Assembly (NCBI GenBank): GCA_002479075.1
Contig: DLLG01000004.1
Coordinates: 1 to 7,012, forward strand
DNA length: 7,012 nt
Source of the DNA: Clostridiales bacterium UBA7568
Lineage (GTDB): Bacteria; Bacillota; Clostridia; Oscillospirales; CAG-272
Direction of reading: 5' to 3'
The notes under the pieces are model-generated. The model was not told where the DNA came from and ran no database searches. It was given only the letters and a program-made list of their open reading frames with translations. Both the position numbers and the translations under genes were made by a program. Shown here piece by piece: positions 1-6,660 of the stretch; position 1 is the stretch's first letter, and each line of letters begins with the position of its first letter.

Positions 1-28
1 CCTACTTTTCTTTTCAAAGAAAAGTAGG
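1..28. repeat. AT-rich palindromic repeat, 13-bp arms
   Basis: The left arm CCTACTTTTCTTT (1-13) and right arm AAAGAAAAGTAGG (16-28) are exact reverse complements around a 2-base centre. The element ends immediately before the stop codon of the leftward HAD gene (29-31), so it is the first thing transcribed after that gene. It can fold in RNA, with about 12 pairs and a 4-base loop, and might end or stabilise the leftward transcript. The stem is AT-rich and no U-run can be seen beyond it because the window ends. Its core TACTTTTCTTT recurs at 6991-7001, which favours a dispersed repeat family over a one-off terminator. Confidence 0.8.
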
Positions 29-754
29 TTATTTCAGAAACGGGGCGAGGGCGTCACAGAGTTTTCTGTAATCATCGACGCAGACAAAATCAAAATCCGA
101 AAGATAAACACATTCGTCGTTGCCGCCGGTGCCGTAATCATCACCGAAGAAGACGACCTCGTCGTGCGAGAGACCGTTTTCGCGACAGTAGCGGTCAAGG
201 GCGAAGAACTTGTTATAGGGCTTCGGTGCCATATCAAATGACGATGACCCGCCGACGAAAACATTGTAATCCGGAAAAGCGGCGACGACCTCATCATAAA
301 ACGCGCGACGTTTTTTTCTGTCCGGATCGAATTTCAGCTTATCCTCGATCTTTGCGTCGTTTCCGAGAAGGGCGATAGTAACTGCGCCGGAGGAATGAAA
401 ACAGACAAGATCTCCCGCTTGATCCGTGTAACCGTGGCGGTCACAAATGGCTCTTGCACGGGTATAAACGGATTCCCTGTCGCAGGGCATTACCTCGGAA
501 TAGACGGGCTTTAAAGACTTTGTGTCTTTGTCGTAAGAGCAGAACTGCATACCGTAGCAGCCGACTATGTCGACGGGGAATTCGCGGAGCTGATGAAAAA
601 TTCTTTCGCACATACCGGCTCCGACCATAAGTATCTTATATTTTTTCGCCATTTCCGAAAGAAGCGCATAGTGCTCATCCGAGACGGGGGTGCGATGTTG
701 GGTAATTGTGCCGTCAAGATCAAAGGCGGCGATTTTTTTCTTGCTTATATCCAT
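29..754 (-). CDS. HAD-superfamily (IIB type) phosphatase, phosphomannomutase-like
   Basis: This 241-aa protein has the core of the HAD-IIB/eukaryotic-type phosphomannomutase group. Motif I is FDLDGT (residues 11-16, nucleophile D12, acid/base D14). A motif III lysine lies in the NKFF stretch (about K182). Motif IV is FFGDDYGTGGND (202-213), and its GGND ending is typical of phosphomannomutases. The cap lies between, at about residues 85-170. The motif II serine expected in that family is replaced (VGAGM, 44-48), and the arginines that bind the phosphosugar in true phosphomannomutases are not evident, so a phosphatase or altered specificity is more likely than mannose-phosphate mutation. I chose ATG 752-754 because GGAGAG (759-764) sits 4 nt upstream; an in-frame ATG 14 codons earlier lies inside the preceding gene. 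No signal peptide, so cytoplasmic. It follows the GH28-like gene by 13 nt and is probably co-transcribed with it. Confidence 0.85.
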   Translation of the reverse strand: MDISKKKIAAFDLDGTITQHRTPVSDEHYALLSEMAKKYKILMVGAGMCERIFHQLREFPVDIVGCYGMQFCSYDKDTKSLKPVYSEVMPCDRESVYTRARAICDRHGYTDQAGDLVCFHSSGAVTIALLGNDAKIEDKLKFDPDRKKRRAFYDEVVAAFPDYNVFVGGSSSFDMAPKPYNKFFALDRYCRENGLSHDEVVFFGDDYGTGGNDECVYLSDFDFVCVDDYRKLCDALAPFLK

Positions 755-758
755 AATT

Positions 759-764
759 CTCTCC
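759..764 (-). promoter_or_regulatory. Ribosome binding site deciding the HAD start
   Basis: GGAGAG on the minus strand, 4 nt before the ATG at 754. It lies in the 13-nt gap after the stop codon of the GH28-like gene (TAA, 768-770) and favours the 241-aa start over a longer one overlapping that gene. Confidence 0.7.
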
Positions 765-767
765 GAT

Positions 768-3599
768 TTATTTTTTGCAGTTGAAGAATGCCGCAAGCGG
801 TCTTGCGTCCGGATTTTTCATATCCGTTATGTTGATATTTTTCATATCAATGCCTTTGACATAGCGCAGGGTGAACGCATATCCGGCGGAAAGCCCGTGA
901 CGGTCGTATTCCGGATACTTGTTGTCTATGACCTCGGGCGCGGGGCGCGACGACTCCGCGTCTCCTCCCATAACCTCAATGTTCCAGTTTTCAATCTTTA
1001 AGTTGTTTATGCTTCTCTCGTCATCCTGACCGACGATCATCGTTTCATATATAGGCAGAGGGTGACCGTGTGTTCTGGGGGAGCGGAAATTGAGCTCTGA
1101 GAAGACAACTCCGTCCATCTTGCTCGTTCTTTCCTCGGTTACTCCCTTCGGCAGGCGGTTTCTCTTTCCCGTTACGATATATGCGGGGGCGGAAGCGTCC
1201 GTTATGTCGAAACGGATGAAATAAACATCCGAAACTTCGGCACCGTCCACCGTCTCAAGCGACACGCCGCAACGGTTGACATTCTTTATGAAGCAATCCG
1301 CAAAGCGTGCGTTTTTGAGGCAATAGTATGTGTCCGTTCCGAACTTGACAGCGGAGGCGAGGGAGCAGATCATCATATCGCGGACATCTATATTGCGACA
1401 GCCGACAGTATCCGAGCTTTTGAAACAGAGTCCGTCGTCGCCTGCCATAACGTTGCAGTTGTATATTGAAATGTTCTGGCAGTCAACAGGGTCGATACCG
1501 TCTCTGTTTGGCGTGTTCATACAGTTGAGACGGAGATTTTTGATTGTTATATTTCTGCTCGAAAGCGGGACGACTGTCCAGAATGCGCTTCTGCGCATAT
1601 TGAGGTTTTCAATGTTTATGTCGCTTGAGTATGCAATATAGATTATGTCGGGGCGGGCGTCAAGCTCGCGCTTGTCGCCTGCCGGATCGTTCATTTTGAA
1701 GCGGTATTTGCCGTTTCCGTCCAGCATACCGCCGCCGGTTACCGTAACGTTGCGCAGACCCTCGCCGTATATGAGCGAGCGACCGAGCTGGCGATGGGCG
1801 CAGAGGGATTTGCCCGGCTCGCGGAGCGGGTATTTTGAATGATCCTGCGAGCCTATGATTGTGGCTCCGGGGGAAACGAAGAGCGTCATATCGGACGCAA
1901 GCTTTATTTCGCCCGTAAAATACGTGCCGTCCGGAACGTAGACCGTGCCGCCGGTGTATGCGGCGTCTGCGATCGCGCGGGTAAATGCTTCCGTATCGTC
2001 TGCTTTTCCGTTGCCCTTTGCTCCGTAATTGCGGACATCAAAGATGGTGCCTCTCGTTATGCCTCTGCAAAGGTCGGCTGAGTCATATGCGCGGATTCTG
2101 TTGATATAAAGGTCGTTTTTGCCGTCGCAGGAAAACTCTATGCGGGAAAGGCTCTTTGCCTTGTCTGTGGCTTTCAGCTTTTCCGCGCGGCGGGCGCCGT
2201 CAACCCAGAGATCATAGGTGCCTTTTTCGGTATTGACGGTAAACTTTATTTCATACCAGTTTCCTGCGGGGTAATAGCAATAGGGCGTGATAAGGTCCGC
2301 AACGCAGCACCATTCGCCCGCAACTGTTGCATAAAGGCAGTTTTTAAAGAAAGCTGCCGCGCCTATCTCGTTTCCGGCGGCACTCATCGCGCGGAAAACG
2401 GTGCATCCGTCGCCCGAAACGAAAACTCTTGCTTCGACGCTTGCAACTCCGGTCATAACAGGAAAGTCATAGCCGCAGGCAAAGCCTTCCTCGGAGGAGA
2501 GCTTCAGGCTTCTGTTTTTTTCAAAGGGGAACGGCTCGATTGTAACGCTTGCGCCGTCTGTCAGGGACAGTTCAGGAATCGAAGCAAATTCTTCATTTGC
2601 GGCGAAGATTTCCGTCTCGTCCATAACCGTCACGCAGTCAACAAAGAGCTCGCCTTCATCGCAGCTGAAATATGCCGGCTCCGAGCCTTCGACGGGAATA
2701 CATTTTCCCGCCATAAGATGATTTATTTCAACGTCGGCTGTCATATCGCGGTAATTGTATCTTATCTTTACGGATGTCGGCACTCCGATTCTTGCGGGGC
2801 AGAGCGTCTTTGCGCCGCATTTGAACATCCCCTCCTCCATACGGACCGCACCGAAGCGTAAACGGGCATTTTCGGATGCAGTTGTAAGAGTTGCGCTTGC
2901 AACAACGAGGCTTGAAGTTGGGAAGGACTTGTTCATCGAGGAGCCTGCGCAAAGCTTTACGGAATTATATCTCTTGTCCGAATAAATATTTGCGGGGATT
3001 ATCTCTCCGGTTGTGTCAAAATCGGCGGGTACGCCGTCTTTGAACGACTCCGAAAGATAACAGGTGTACGCTCTCTTCGGGTAAGCGCCGAGGGCGGGCT
3101 TCTTTTCCGCGCGGGGAAGCTCCTTTGTTTCGCAGACATCCGTCGGTACGGCGAGGACAAAATAGTTTGAGTTTTCGCCTTCAAAGCACGGGATGACGAT
3201 ATGATCCCCCGCAGAGAAGTATTTTTCGAAAATACCGTAACGAACCTTCTCGCTCGTGACGATTTCAAGCTCTGTCGGAATATAATCGGAGATCCATTCC
3301 GGAACGAGCCCGTTTTCTATCATACTTTTTTCAAACGCCAGCGCAACGGTACAGTCGCGCTCGACGTAAAAATCACATTCCTGATGGTCGTCCTTGCCGT
3401 CTCTTATTGAATCGAAGGTGACGATAAGGTCGGCGCCGTAATATTTTTTCGGGAATTTGGCAGGGGTTACATCGGCATTTGAATATATTTTTGATCTTTT
3501 GCTGAAGTTTCGGCAGACATAATACCAGCCGTCTGCGTCCCAGGGGGGAGAAAAGCGACTGATGACCGGCACAAACGGCAGATAAGCGGAATTCTTCAT
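768..3599 (-). CDS. Glycoside hydrolase family 28-like (polygalacturonase-type) multidomain enzyme
   Basis: This 943-aa protein has a C-terminal right-handed beta-helix of GH28 type (about 518-940). It opens with the usual FDVRNYGAKGNGKADDTEAF stretch (520-539), followed by GGTVYVPDGTY (550-560). Motif NRDGID (698-703) and GDDG (720-723) supply the expected catalytic aspartates D700, D721 and D722. The classic GHG histidine motif is absent (CSLASAVKFGT, 745-755) and the RIK motif is replaced around R776. The N-terminal half is all-beta: a module at about 20-150 that I cannot name, then two concanavalin/LamG-like segments (about 228-330 and 380-507, with VDG...IEF and YINRIRAYD). There is no signal peptide and about 31 cysteines, so it is probably cytoplasmic and acts on imported uronate-containing oligosaccharides. 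ATG 3597-3599 is chosen because AAAGGAAG lies 9 nt upstream and a longer in-frame start (3668) falls in the promoter. Confidence 0.87.
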   Translation of the reverse strand: MKNSAYLPFVPVISRFSPPWDADGWYYVCRNFSKRSKIYSNADVTPAKFPKKYYGADLIVTFDSIRDGKDDHQECDFYVERDCTVALAFEKSMIENGLVPEWISDYIPTELEIVTSEKVRYGIFEKYFSAGDHIVIPCFEGENSNYFVLAVPTDVCETKELPRAEKKPALGAYPKRAYTCYLSESFKDGVPADFDTTGEIIPANIYSDKRYNSVKLCAGSSMNKSFPTSSLVVASATLTTASENARLRFGAVRMEEGMFKCGAKTLCPARIGVPTSVKIRYNYRDMTADVEINHLMAGKCIPVEGSEPAYFSCDEGELFVDCVTVMDETEIFAANEEFASIPELSLTDGASVTIEPFPFEKNRSLKLSSEEGFACGYDFPVMTGVASVEARVFVSGDGCTVFRAMSAAGNEIGAAAFFKNCLYATVAGEWCCVADLITPYCYYPAGNWYEIKFTVNTEKGTYDLWVDGARRAEKLKATDKAKSLSRIEFSCDGKNDLYINRIRAYDSADLCRGITRGTIFDVRNYGAKGNGKADDTEAFTRAIADAAYTGGTVYVPDGTYFTGEIKLASDMTLFVSPGATIIGSQDHSKYPLREPGKSLCAHRQLGRSLIYGEGLRNVTVTGGGMLDGNGKYRFKMNDPAGDKRELDARPDIIYIAYSSDINIENLNMRRSAFWTVVPLSSRNITIKNLRLNCMNTPNRDGIDPVDCQNISIYNCNVMAGDDGLCFKSSDTVGCRNIDVRDMMICSLASAVKFGTDTYYCLKNARFADCFIKNVNRCGVSLETVDGAEVSDVYFIRFDITDASAPAYIVTGKRNRLPKGVTEERTSKMDGVVFSELNFRSPRTHGHPLPIYETMIVGQDDERSINNLKIENWNIEVMGGDAESSRPAPEVIDNKYPEYDRHGLSAGYAFTLRYVKGIDMKNINITDMKNPDARPLAAFFNCKK

Positions 3600-3608
3600 T
3601 GTTTTTAA

Positions 3609-3616
3609 CTTCCTTT
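3609..3616 (-). promoter_or_regulatory. Ribosome binding site of the GH28-like gene
   Basis: AAAGGAAG on the minus strand, 9 nt before the ATG at 3599. It supports the 943-aa form of the protein. Confidence 0.65.
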
Positions 3617-3639
3617 CGGGAATAAATTTATACAAAGTA

Positions 3640-3668
3640 ATTGTATCATACGCGGCGACGTTTTTCAA
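3640..3668 (-). promoter_or_regulatory. Sigma-A promoter of the leftward GH28/HAD unit
   Basis: On the minus strand there is a -35 box TTGAAA (3663-3668), a 17-bp spacer and a -10 box TACAAT (3640-3645) preceded by TGA, giving an extended -10. Transcription would start near 3633, leaving a leader of about 35 nt before the GH28-like ATG. The longer in-frame ATG at 3668 would lie upstream of the start of the message. Confidence 0.75.
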
Positions 3669-3669
3669 C

Positions 3670-3697
3670 AGAGAAATTTCATTTTTGAGAGAAATTT
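3670..3697. promoter_or_regulatory. Two 10-bp direct repeats next to the leftward -35 box
   Basis: AGAGAAATTT occurs at 3670-3679 and again at 3688-3697, an 18-bp period. The nearer copy is one base from the -35 box of the leftward promoter. Tandem same-orientation half sites abutting -35 resemble activator sites of the AraC type, which often control glycan-use genes. No regulator is encoded in the window, so the role is inferred. The tract is AT-rich, which raises the chance of coincidence. Confidence 0.4.
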
Positions 3698-3780
3698 AAG
3701 CGCCTTCGGTATAAGGAAATATTTACATATTGCGGGAAAACGGTTGCGGCGAAAGGACTCCCCGCCTGAGGGAAAAAACG

Positions 3781-3834
3781 AATTGTTAAAAAAGCATAAA
3801 TAATGTTGACAACGGCGGCTCGCCGTGATATTAT
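3781..3834 (+). promoter_or_regulatory. Sigma-A promoter of the exporter operon, with AT-rich upstream tract
   Basis: A perfect -35 box TTGACA (3806-3811), a 17-bp spacer and -10 TATTAT (3829-3834) preceded by TGA form a strong extended promoter. The 25 bases before -35 (3781-3805) are nearly all A/T with A-runs, like an UP element. Transcription would start near 3841, about 40 nt before the ATG at 3880, leaving no room for a large leader riboswitch. Confidence 0.8.
3812..3826. promoter_or_regulatory. Inverted repeat inside the exporter promoter spacer (candidate operator)
   Basis: ACGGCG (3812-3817) and CGCCGT (3821-3826) are exact reverse complements separated by GCT. The GC-rich palindrome fills 15 of the 17 bases between the -35 and -10 boxes, in an otherwise AT-rich region. 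A protein bound there would block RNA polymerase, so a repressor operator is the natural reading. It begins upstream of the transcription start, so it is not an RNA terminator of this transcript. Confidence 0.5.
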
Positions 3835-3865
3835 ACAGAGACCTTTACAAAAACGGAATAAAAAA

Positions 3866-3871
3866 GAGAGG
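3866..3871 (+). promoter_or_regulatory. Ribosome binding site of the exporter gene
   Basis: GAGAGG lies 8 nt before the ATG at 3880 and supports that start. Confidence 0.65.
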
Positions 3872-3879
3872 TAACCTGT

Positions 3880-6147
3880 ATGAATCTTGTTTTGCCTTTG
3901 GAAAATAAGAAAATCACAGACGAAGCTATTCTCGAAAGGCTGAAAACGGAGCTTTCCGAAGGGGAGCGGGAGCTTTTCAGAATAACGACCGACCTTCTGC
4001 CGGACGGAAACTACGGCGAACCCCTTGTCGCCTTTACGGACAGCAGGATCATCTCCGTATATCCCTCGGGGAACAGCAGGGAAGTTATGACGGTCTCATA
4101 TTCCGAGCTTGACGGGCTTTCGATAAAGCGTATGTACGGAAACGCATTTCTTTTGGCAATAAAGAAAAGCGGAGAGAAGGTCTCCCTTGCCAGAGCGACC
4201 TATGCCGTAACGGCGCTTTTCAATGCGGCTGTACTGTTTGTTGACAAGGTCATCTCCGGCACACCGGCAGATGATGCCATCGGCGGCGTTGAAACGGCGT
4301 ACAGAAGCTTTTGCACGGTCTGCCCGAAATGCGGCAGAAATCTTGTCCGCCCGGGAGCGGACTGTCTCAATTGTGCGTCAAAGGGCAAGCTCGTTTCAAA
4401 GCTTGCAAAGTATGTAAAGCCGGAGATCAAGGCAATAATACTTTCGGTTGTGATGTCCGTTATGATAACGGCGCTCAGCCTCGTTCCCCCTTATGTGACG
4501 AAAATGCTCGTCGATGACATAATTCCGGATAAAAACAAAAAAATGCTTTATATAATCGTTGCGTTTCTTTTCGGAACGTATCTTGTGCAGTATCTGCTTT
4601 CGGCGGTCAGAGGGGCGCTCCTCCGTCGCGCGGGCGACAGTATCGTCGCGGATTTGCGCAACGACGTATTTGAAAAAGCGCAGCATCTGCCGATGAAGTT
4701 TTATGACAAAACGTCAACAGGCTCTGTCATAAACCGCATAAGCAGCGATACAAACAACCTTCAGGCGTTCATTCTGCGTATTACACAGGAGGTTGTAACG
4801 CAGCTGTTCCTCCTTATAGGAATAATTGTTATAATGATAACGATGAACTGGAAGCTCTCTCTGCTTTCGCTTATCCCCGTTCCGTTCGTCGTTTACGCTT
4901 CGAGAAAATTCGGACGCAAAATACGTCCCTTCTATCGTCGCATATGGCGAAAATGGACAGCGGTTTCCTCCGTTCTGACAGACTCGATACCTTGCATACG
5001 CGTTATAAAATCGTTTTCGGGCGAAAAACGCGCGTCAAAGCGACTTGAAAAGCAAAACGAGGAATGGCTGAAGGTCAGCGTCCGCGCGGGAAGAATGTCC
5101 AGCATTTTCACAGCGGCTGTCTCGTTTGCCGTTGTCTGCGGCTCGCTTATAATATGGAATGTCGGCGGACTTGAAGTCATAGAGGGCAAAAGCGATATTT
5201 CCCTCGGTCTGCTCGTTTCGTTCATCTCATATACTTCGATGTTTTACGGCCCCGTCAACTTTTTTGCGGGCTTGAACGATTCGTATCAGAGCGCGCTGAC
5301 CTCCGCCGAAAGAGTTATGGATATTCTCGATGCCGAGCCGGAGCACGATGACGGCAAGGGCAACATCCCGCAAAGAATACAGGGCAAGGTCGAATTCCGT
5401 CACGTCAGCTTCTCGTTTGACAAGACGAAAAACGTTCTTTCCGATATAAACCTGACAATCGAGCCGGGAGAGGCTGTCGGCATAGTTGGTACGACCGGCT
5501 CCGGCAAGACAACCCTTATAAATCTTTTCCTCCGCTTTTATGACAACTACGACGGGCAGATTCTGCTTGACGGCCAGGACATAAAGACCCTTGATATGAG
5601 CTGGTTCCGCTCCAAAATCGGTTATGTTCAGCAGGAGGCGATGATGTTCTCCGATACGATTTTCAATAACATTGCATACGGTAAGCCAAACGCAACGATT
5701 GAAGAAGTTCTCAAGGCGGCGGACATCGCAAACGCGCACGAATTCATCCTCCGTCATCCGGACGCATATGACACCGTTCTCGGCGAGCGCGGTGTCGGAC
5801 TTTCCGGCGGCGAGCGACAGAGAATATCAATCGCGCGCGCAATACTCAATAACCCCAGCGTGCTAATATTTGACGAAGCGACGAGCGCGGTCGACTCCGA
5901 GACGGAAAAGCTCATTCAGGACGCAATAAACAATCTCGTCAAGGGAAGAACGACTCTGATGATAGCTCACCGCCTTTCAACTCTCAAACAGGCGGATAAG
6001 ATAGTCGTTATCGACAAAGGCAGGATTCTTGAATTCGGCACGCCCGATGAGCTTATGGCAAAGAAGGGCAAGTATTACAGGCTCGTGAAGATTCAGTCGA
6101 TGGCGGAGAGTGTTACTCGCGATAAAGAGCGCGAGCATCTTGAATAA
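3880..6147 (+). CDS. ABC exporter (fused permease-ATPase) with N-terminal PH-like and zinc-ribbon domains, DUF1854-associated
   Basis: This 755-aa half-transporter probably works as a homodimer. Residues about 28-126 form an alpha/beta stretch resembling bacterial PH-like domains (FTDSRIISVYP, 52-62). A zinc-ribbon-like segment follows (C148-PK-C151, then C162-LN-C165). Six membrane spans lie at roughly 184-204, 222-243, 305-322, 325-341, 407-427 and 440-463. The ATPase has Walker A GTTGSGKTT (537-545), Q-loop Q584/Q585, signature LSGGE (641-645), Walker B VLIFDEA (661-667) with catalytic E666, D-loop SAVD (669-672) and switch H697, so all catalytic residues are intact. Ordinary type IV exporters are about 580-600 aa; the extra 170 residues are the cytoplasmic N-terminus. 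First gene of the operon with the DUF1854 gene (14-nt gap). From memory, this pair is also found near cyanophycin genes in other bacteria; no such gene is here. The substrate cannot be told from sequence. Confidence 0.93.
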   Translation: MNLVLPLENKKITDEAILERLKTELSEGERELFRITTDLLPDGNYGEPLVAFTDSRIISVYPSGNSREVMTVSYSELDGLSIKRMYGNAFLLAIKKSGEKVSLARATYAVTALFNAAVLFVDKVISGTPADDAIGGVETAYRSFCTVCPKCGRNLVRPGADCLNCASKGKLVSKLAKYVKPEIKAIILSVVMSVMITALSLVPPYVTKMLVDDIIPDKNKKMLYIIVAFLFGTYLVQYLLSAVRGALLRRAGDSIVADLRNDVFEKAQHLPMKFYDKTSTGSVINRISSDTNNLQAFILRITQEVVTQLFLLIGIIVIMITMNWKLSLLSLIPVPFVVYASRKFGRKIRPFYRRIWRKWTAVSSVLTDSIPCIRVIKSFSGEKRASKRLEKQNEEWLKVSVRAGRMSSIFTAAVSFAVVCGSLIIWNVGGLEVIEGKSDISLGLLVSFISYTSMFYGPVNFFAGLNDSYQSALTSAERVMDILDAEPEHDDGKGNIPQRIQGKVEFRHVSFSFDKTKNVLSDINLTIEPGEAVGIVGTTGSGKTTLINLFLRFYDNYDGQILLDGQDIKTLDMSWFRSKIGYVQQEAMMFSDTIFNNIAYGKPNATIEEVLKAADIANAHEFILRHPDAYDTVLGERGVGLSGGERQRISIARAILNNPSVLIFDEATSAVDSETEKLIQDAINNLVKGRTTLMIAHRLSTLKQADKIVVIDKGRILEFGTPDELMAKKGKYYRLVKIQSMAESVTRDKEREHLE

Positions 6148-6152
6148 GGAGG
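6146..6152 (+). promoter_or_regulatory. Ribosome binding site overlapping the exporter stop codon
   Basis: AAGGAGG shares its two As with the TAA stop of the exporter (6145-6147) and lies 9 nt before the ATG of the DUF1854 gene. This arrangement suggests translational coupling. Confidence 0.75.
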
Positions 6153-6161
6153 CGACGGAAG

Positions 6162-6650
6162 ATGATAGGATTTTTTATCAGCGGTGACGAAGCCCGCATA
6201 AAAAAGACGGGAGAAACGACGGTGTCCCTTGAAATGTATGACGGACGTCGTTTTGAAAACCTTGAACCGATCAGGCTTTTCCCCGTCTCCGGTATAACAA
6301 AATACATTTCTCTGACGGATGAAACAGGCAAGGAAATTGCGATAATCCGCGATATTGACCACCTTATGCCGGAATCCGCAGAAGCGATAAGGCAATGCCT
6401 CGGCTCGTATTACATAATACCGAAAATAAAGAAAATTCTTTCCCGTGTTGAAAAATACGGCAACATAACGTGGACCGTTGAAACGGACAGGGGGCGGCAC
6501 AGCTTTTCGATACTCAACACCAGCATAGACATAAAAACGCTTTATGACGGCAGAATTTTAGTCCGCGACTCAAACGACAATCGTTATGAGATTGAGGATG
6601 TTCACAAGCTTGACAAGGAAAGCCTCGGCTTTTTGAAATTCGATATGTAA
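6162..6650 (+). CDS. DUF1854 family protein, exporter partner
   Basis: This 162-aa protein matches the DUF1854 pattern: IRLFPVSGITKYISL (37-51), an acidic KEIAIIRDIDHL segment (57-68), WTVETDRGR (104-112) and DGRILVRDSNDNRYEIEDV (129-147). There is no signal peptide or membrane span, so it should be cytoplasmic. Members are regularly encoded beside ABC exporters with long N-terminal extensions (recalled, not searched); the molecular role is unknown to me. A regulatory or assembly subunit acting on the exporter's cytoplasmic face is an inference from the stable pairing. It starts 14 nt after the exporter with a near-perfect ribosome binding site, and its TAA is 10 nt before the next gene, so all three genes should be made together. 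Confidence 0.88.
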   Translation: MIGFFISGDEARIKKTGETTVSLEMYDGRRFENLEPIRLFPVSGITKYISLTDETGKEIAIIRDIDHLMPESAEAIRQCLGSYYIIPKIKKILSRVEKYGNITWTVETDRGRHSFSILNTSIDIKTLYDGRILVRDSNDNRYEIEDVHKLDKESLGFLKFDM

Positions 6651-6654
6651 GGAG
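6649..6654 (+). promoter_or_regulatory. Ribosome binding site of the PII-like gene, overlapping the DUF1854 stop
   Basis: AAGGAG begins within the TAA of the DUF1854 gene (6648-6650) and lies 6 nt before the ATG at 6661, fixing that start and suggesting coupled translation. Confidence 0.75.
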
Positions 6655-6660
6655 AAAAAT

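Noticed and set aside
1..28. Classical Rho-independent terminator
   Set aside because: The stem is AT-rich and no following U-run is visible; termination remains possible but is not shown, so it is listed as a repeat.
755..796. 14-residue longer N-terminus for the HAD protein
   Set aside because: It overlaps the end of the preceding gene, and the ATG at 754 has GGAGAG just upstream and starts close to the conserved first strand.
3600..3668. 23-residue longer N-terminus for the GH28-like protein
   Set aside because: That start lies in the -35 box of a good promoter and upstream of the likely transcript start; the ATG at 3599 has its own ribosome binding site.
3734..3749. Catabolite-repression (cre)-like site around GGGAAAACGGTTGCGG
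   Set aside because: Only about 8 of 13 specified positions fit the consensus, and the key outer TG and CA bases are partly missing; too weak to call.
3698..3780. Small gene or RNA in the middle of the divergent control region
   Set aside because: No open frame with a ribosome binding site and no strong hairpin followed by a T-run; only short weak complementarities such as TCCC/GGGA around 3761-3773.
3835..3879. Cyclic-di-AMP riboswitch upstream of the exporter operon
   Set aside because: The predicted leader is only about 40 nt, far too short for the known ydaO/yuaA class, and no stem pattern was seen.
5227..5757. 176-codon open frame antisense to the exporter ATPase domain
   Set aside because: It lies wholly inside a well-supported gene, has no ribosome binding site I can see and no recognisable protein pattern; the plus frame carries all ABC motifs.
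3880..6147. Degenerate (heterodimer-type) ATPase site in the exporter
   Set aside because: Walker B glutamate E666, the LSGGE signature and H697 are all intact, so nothing demands a partner half-transporter.
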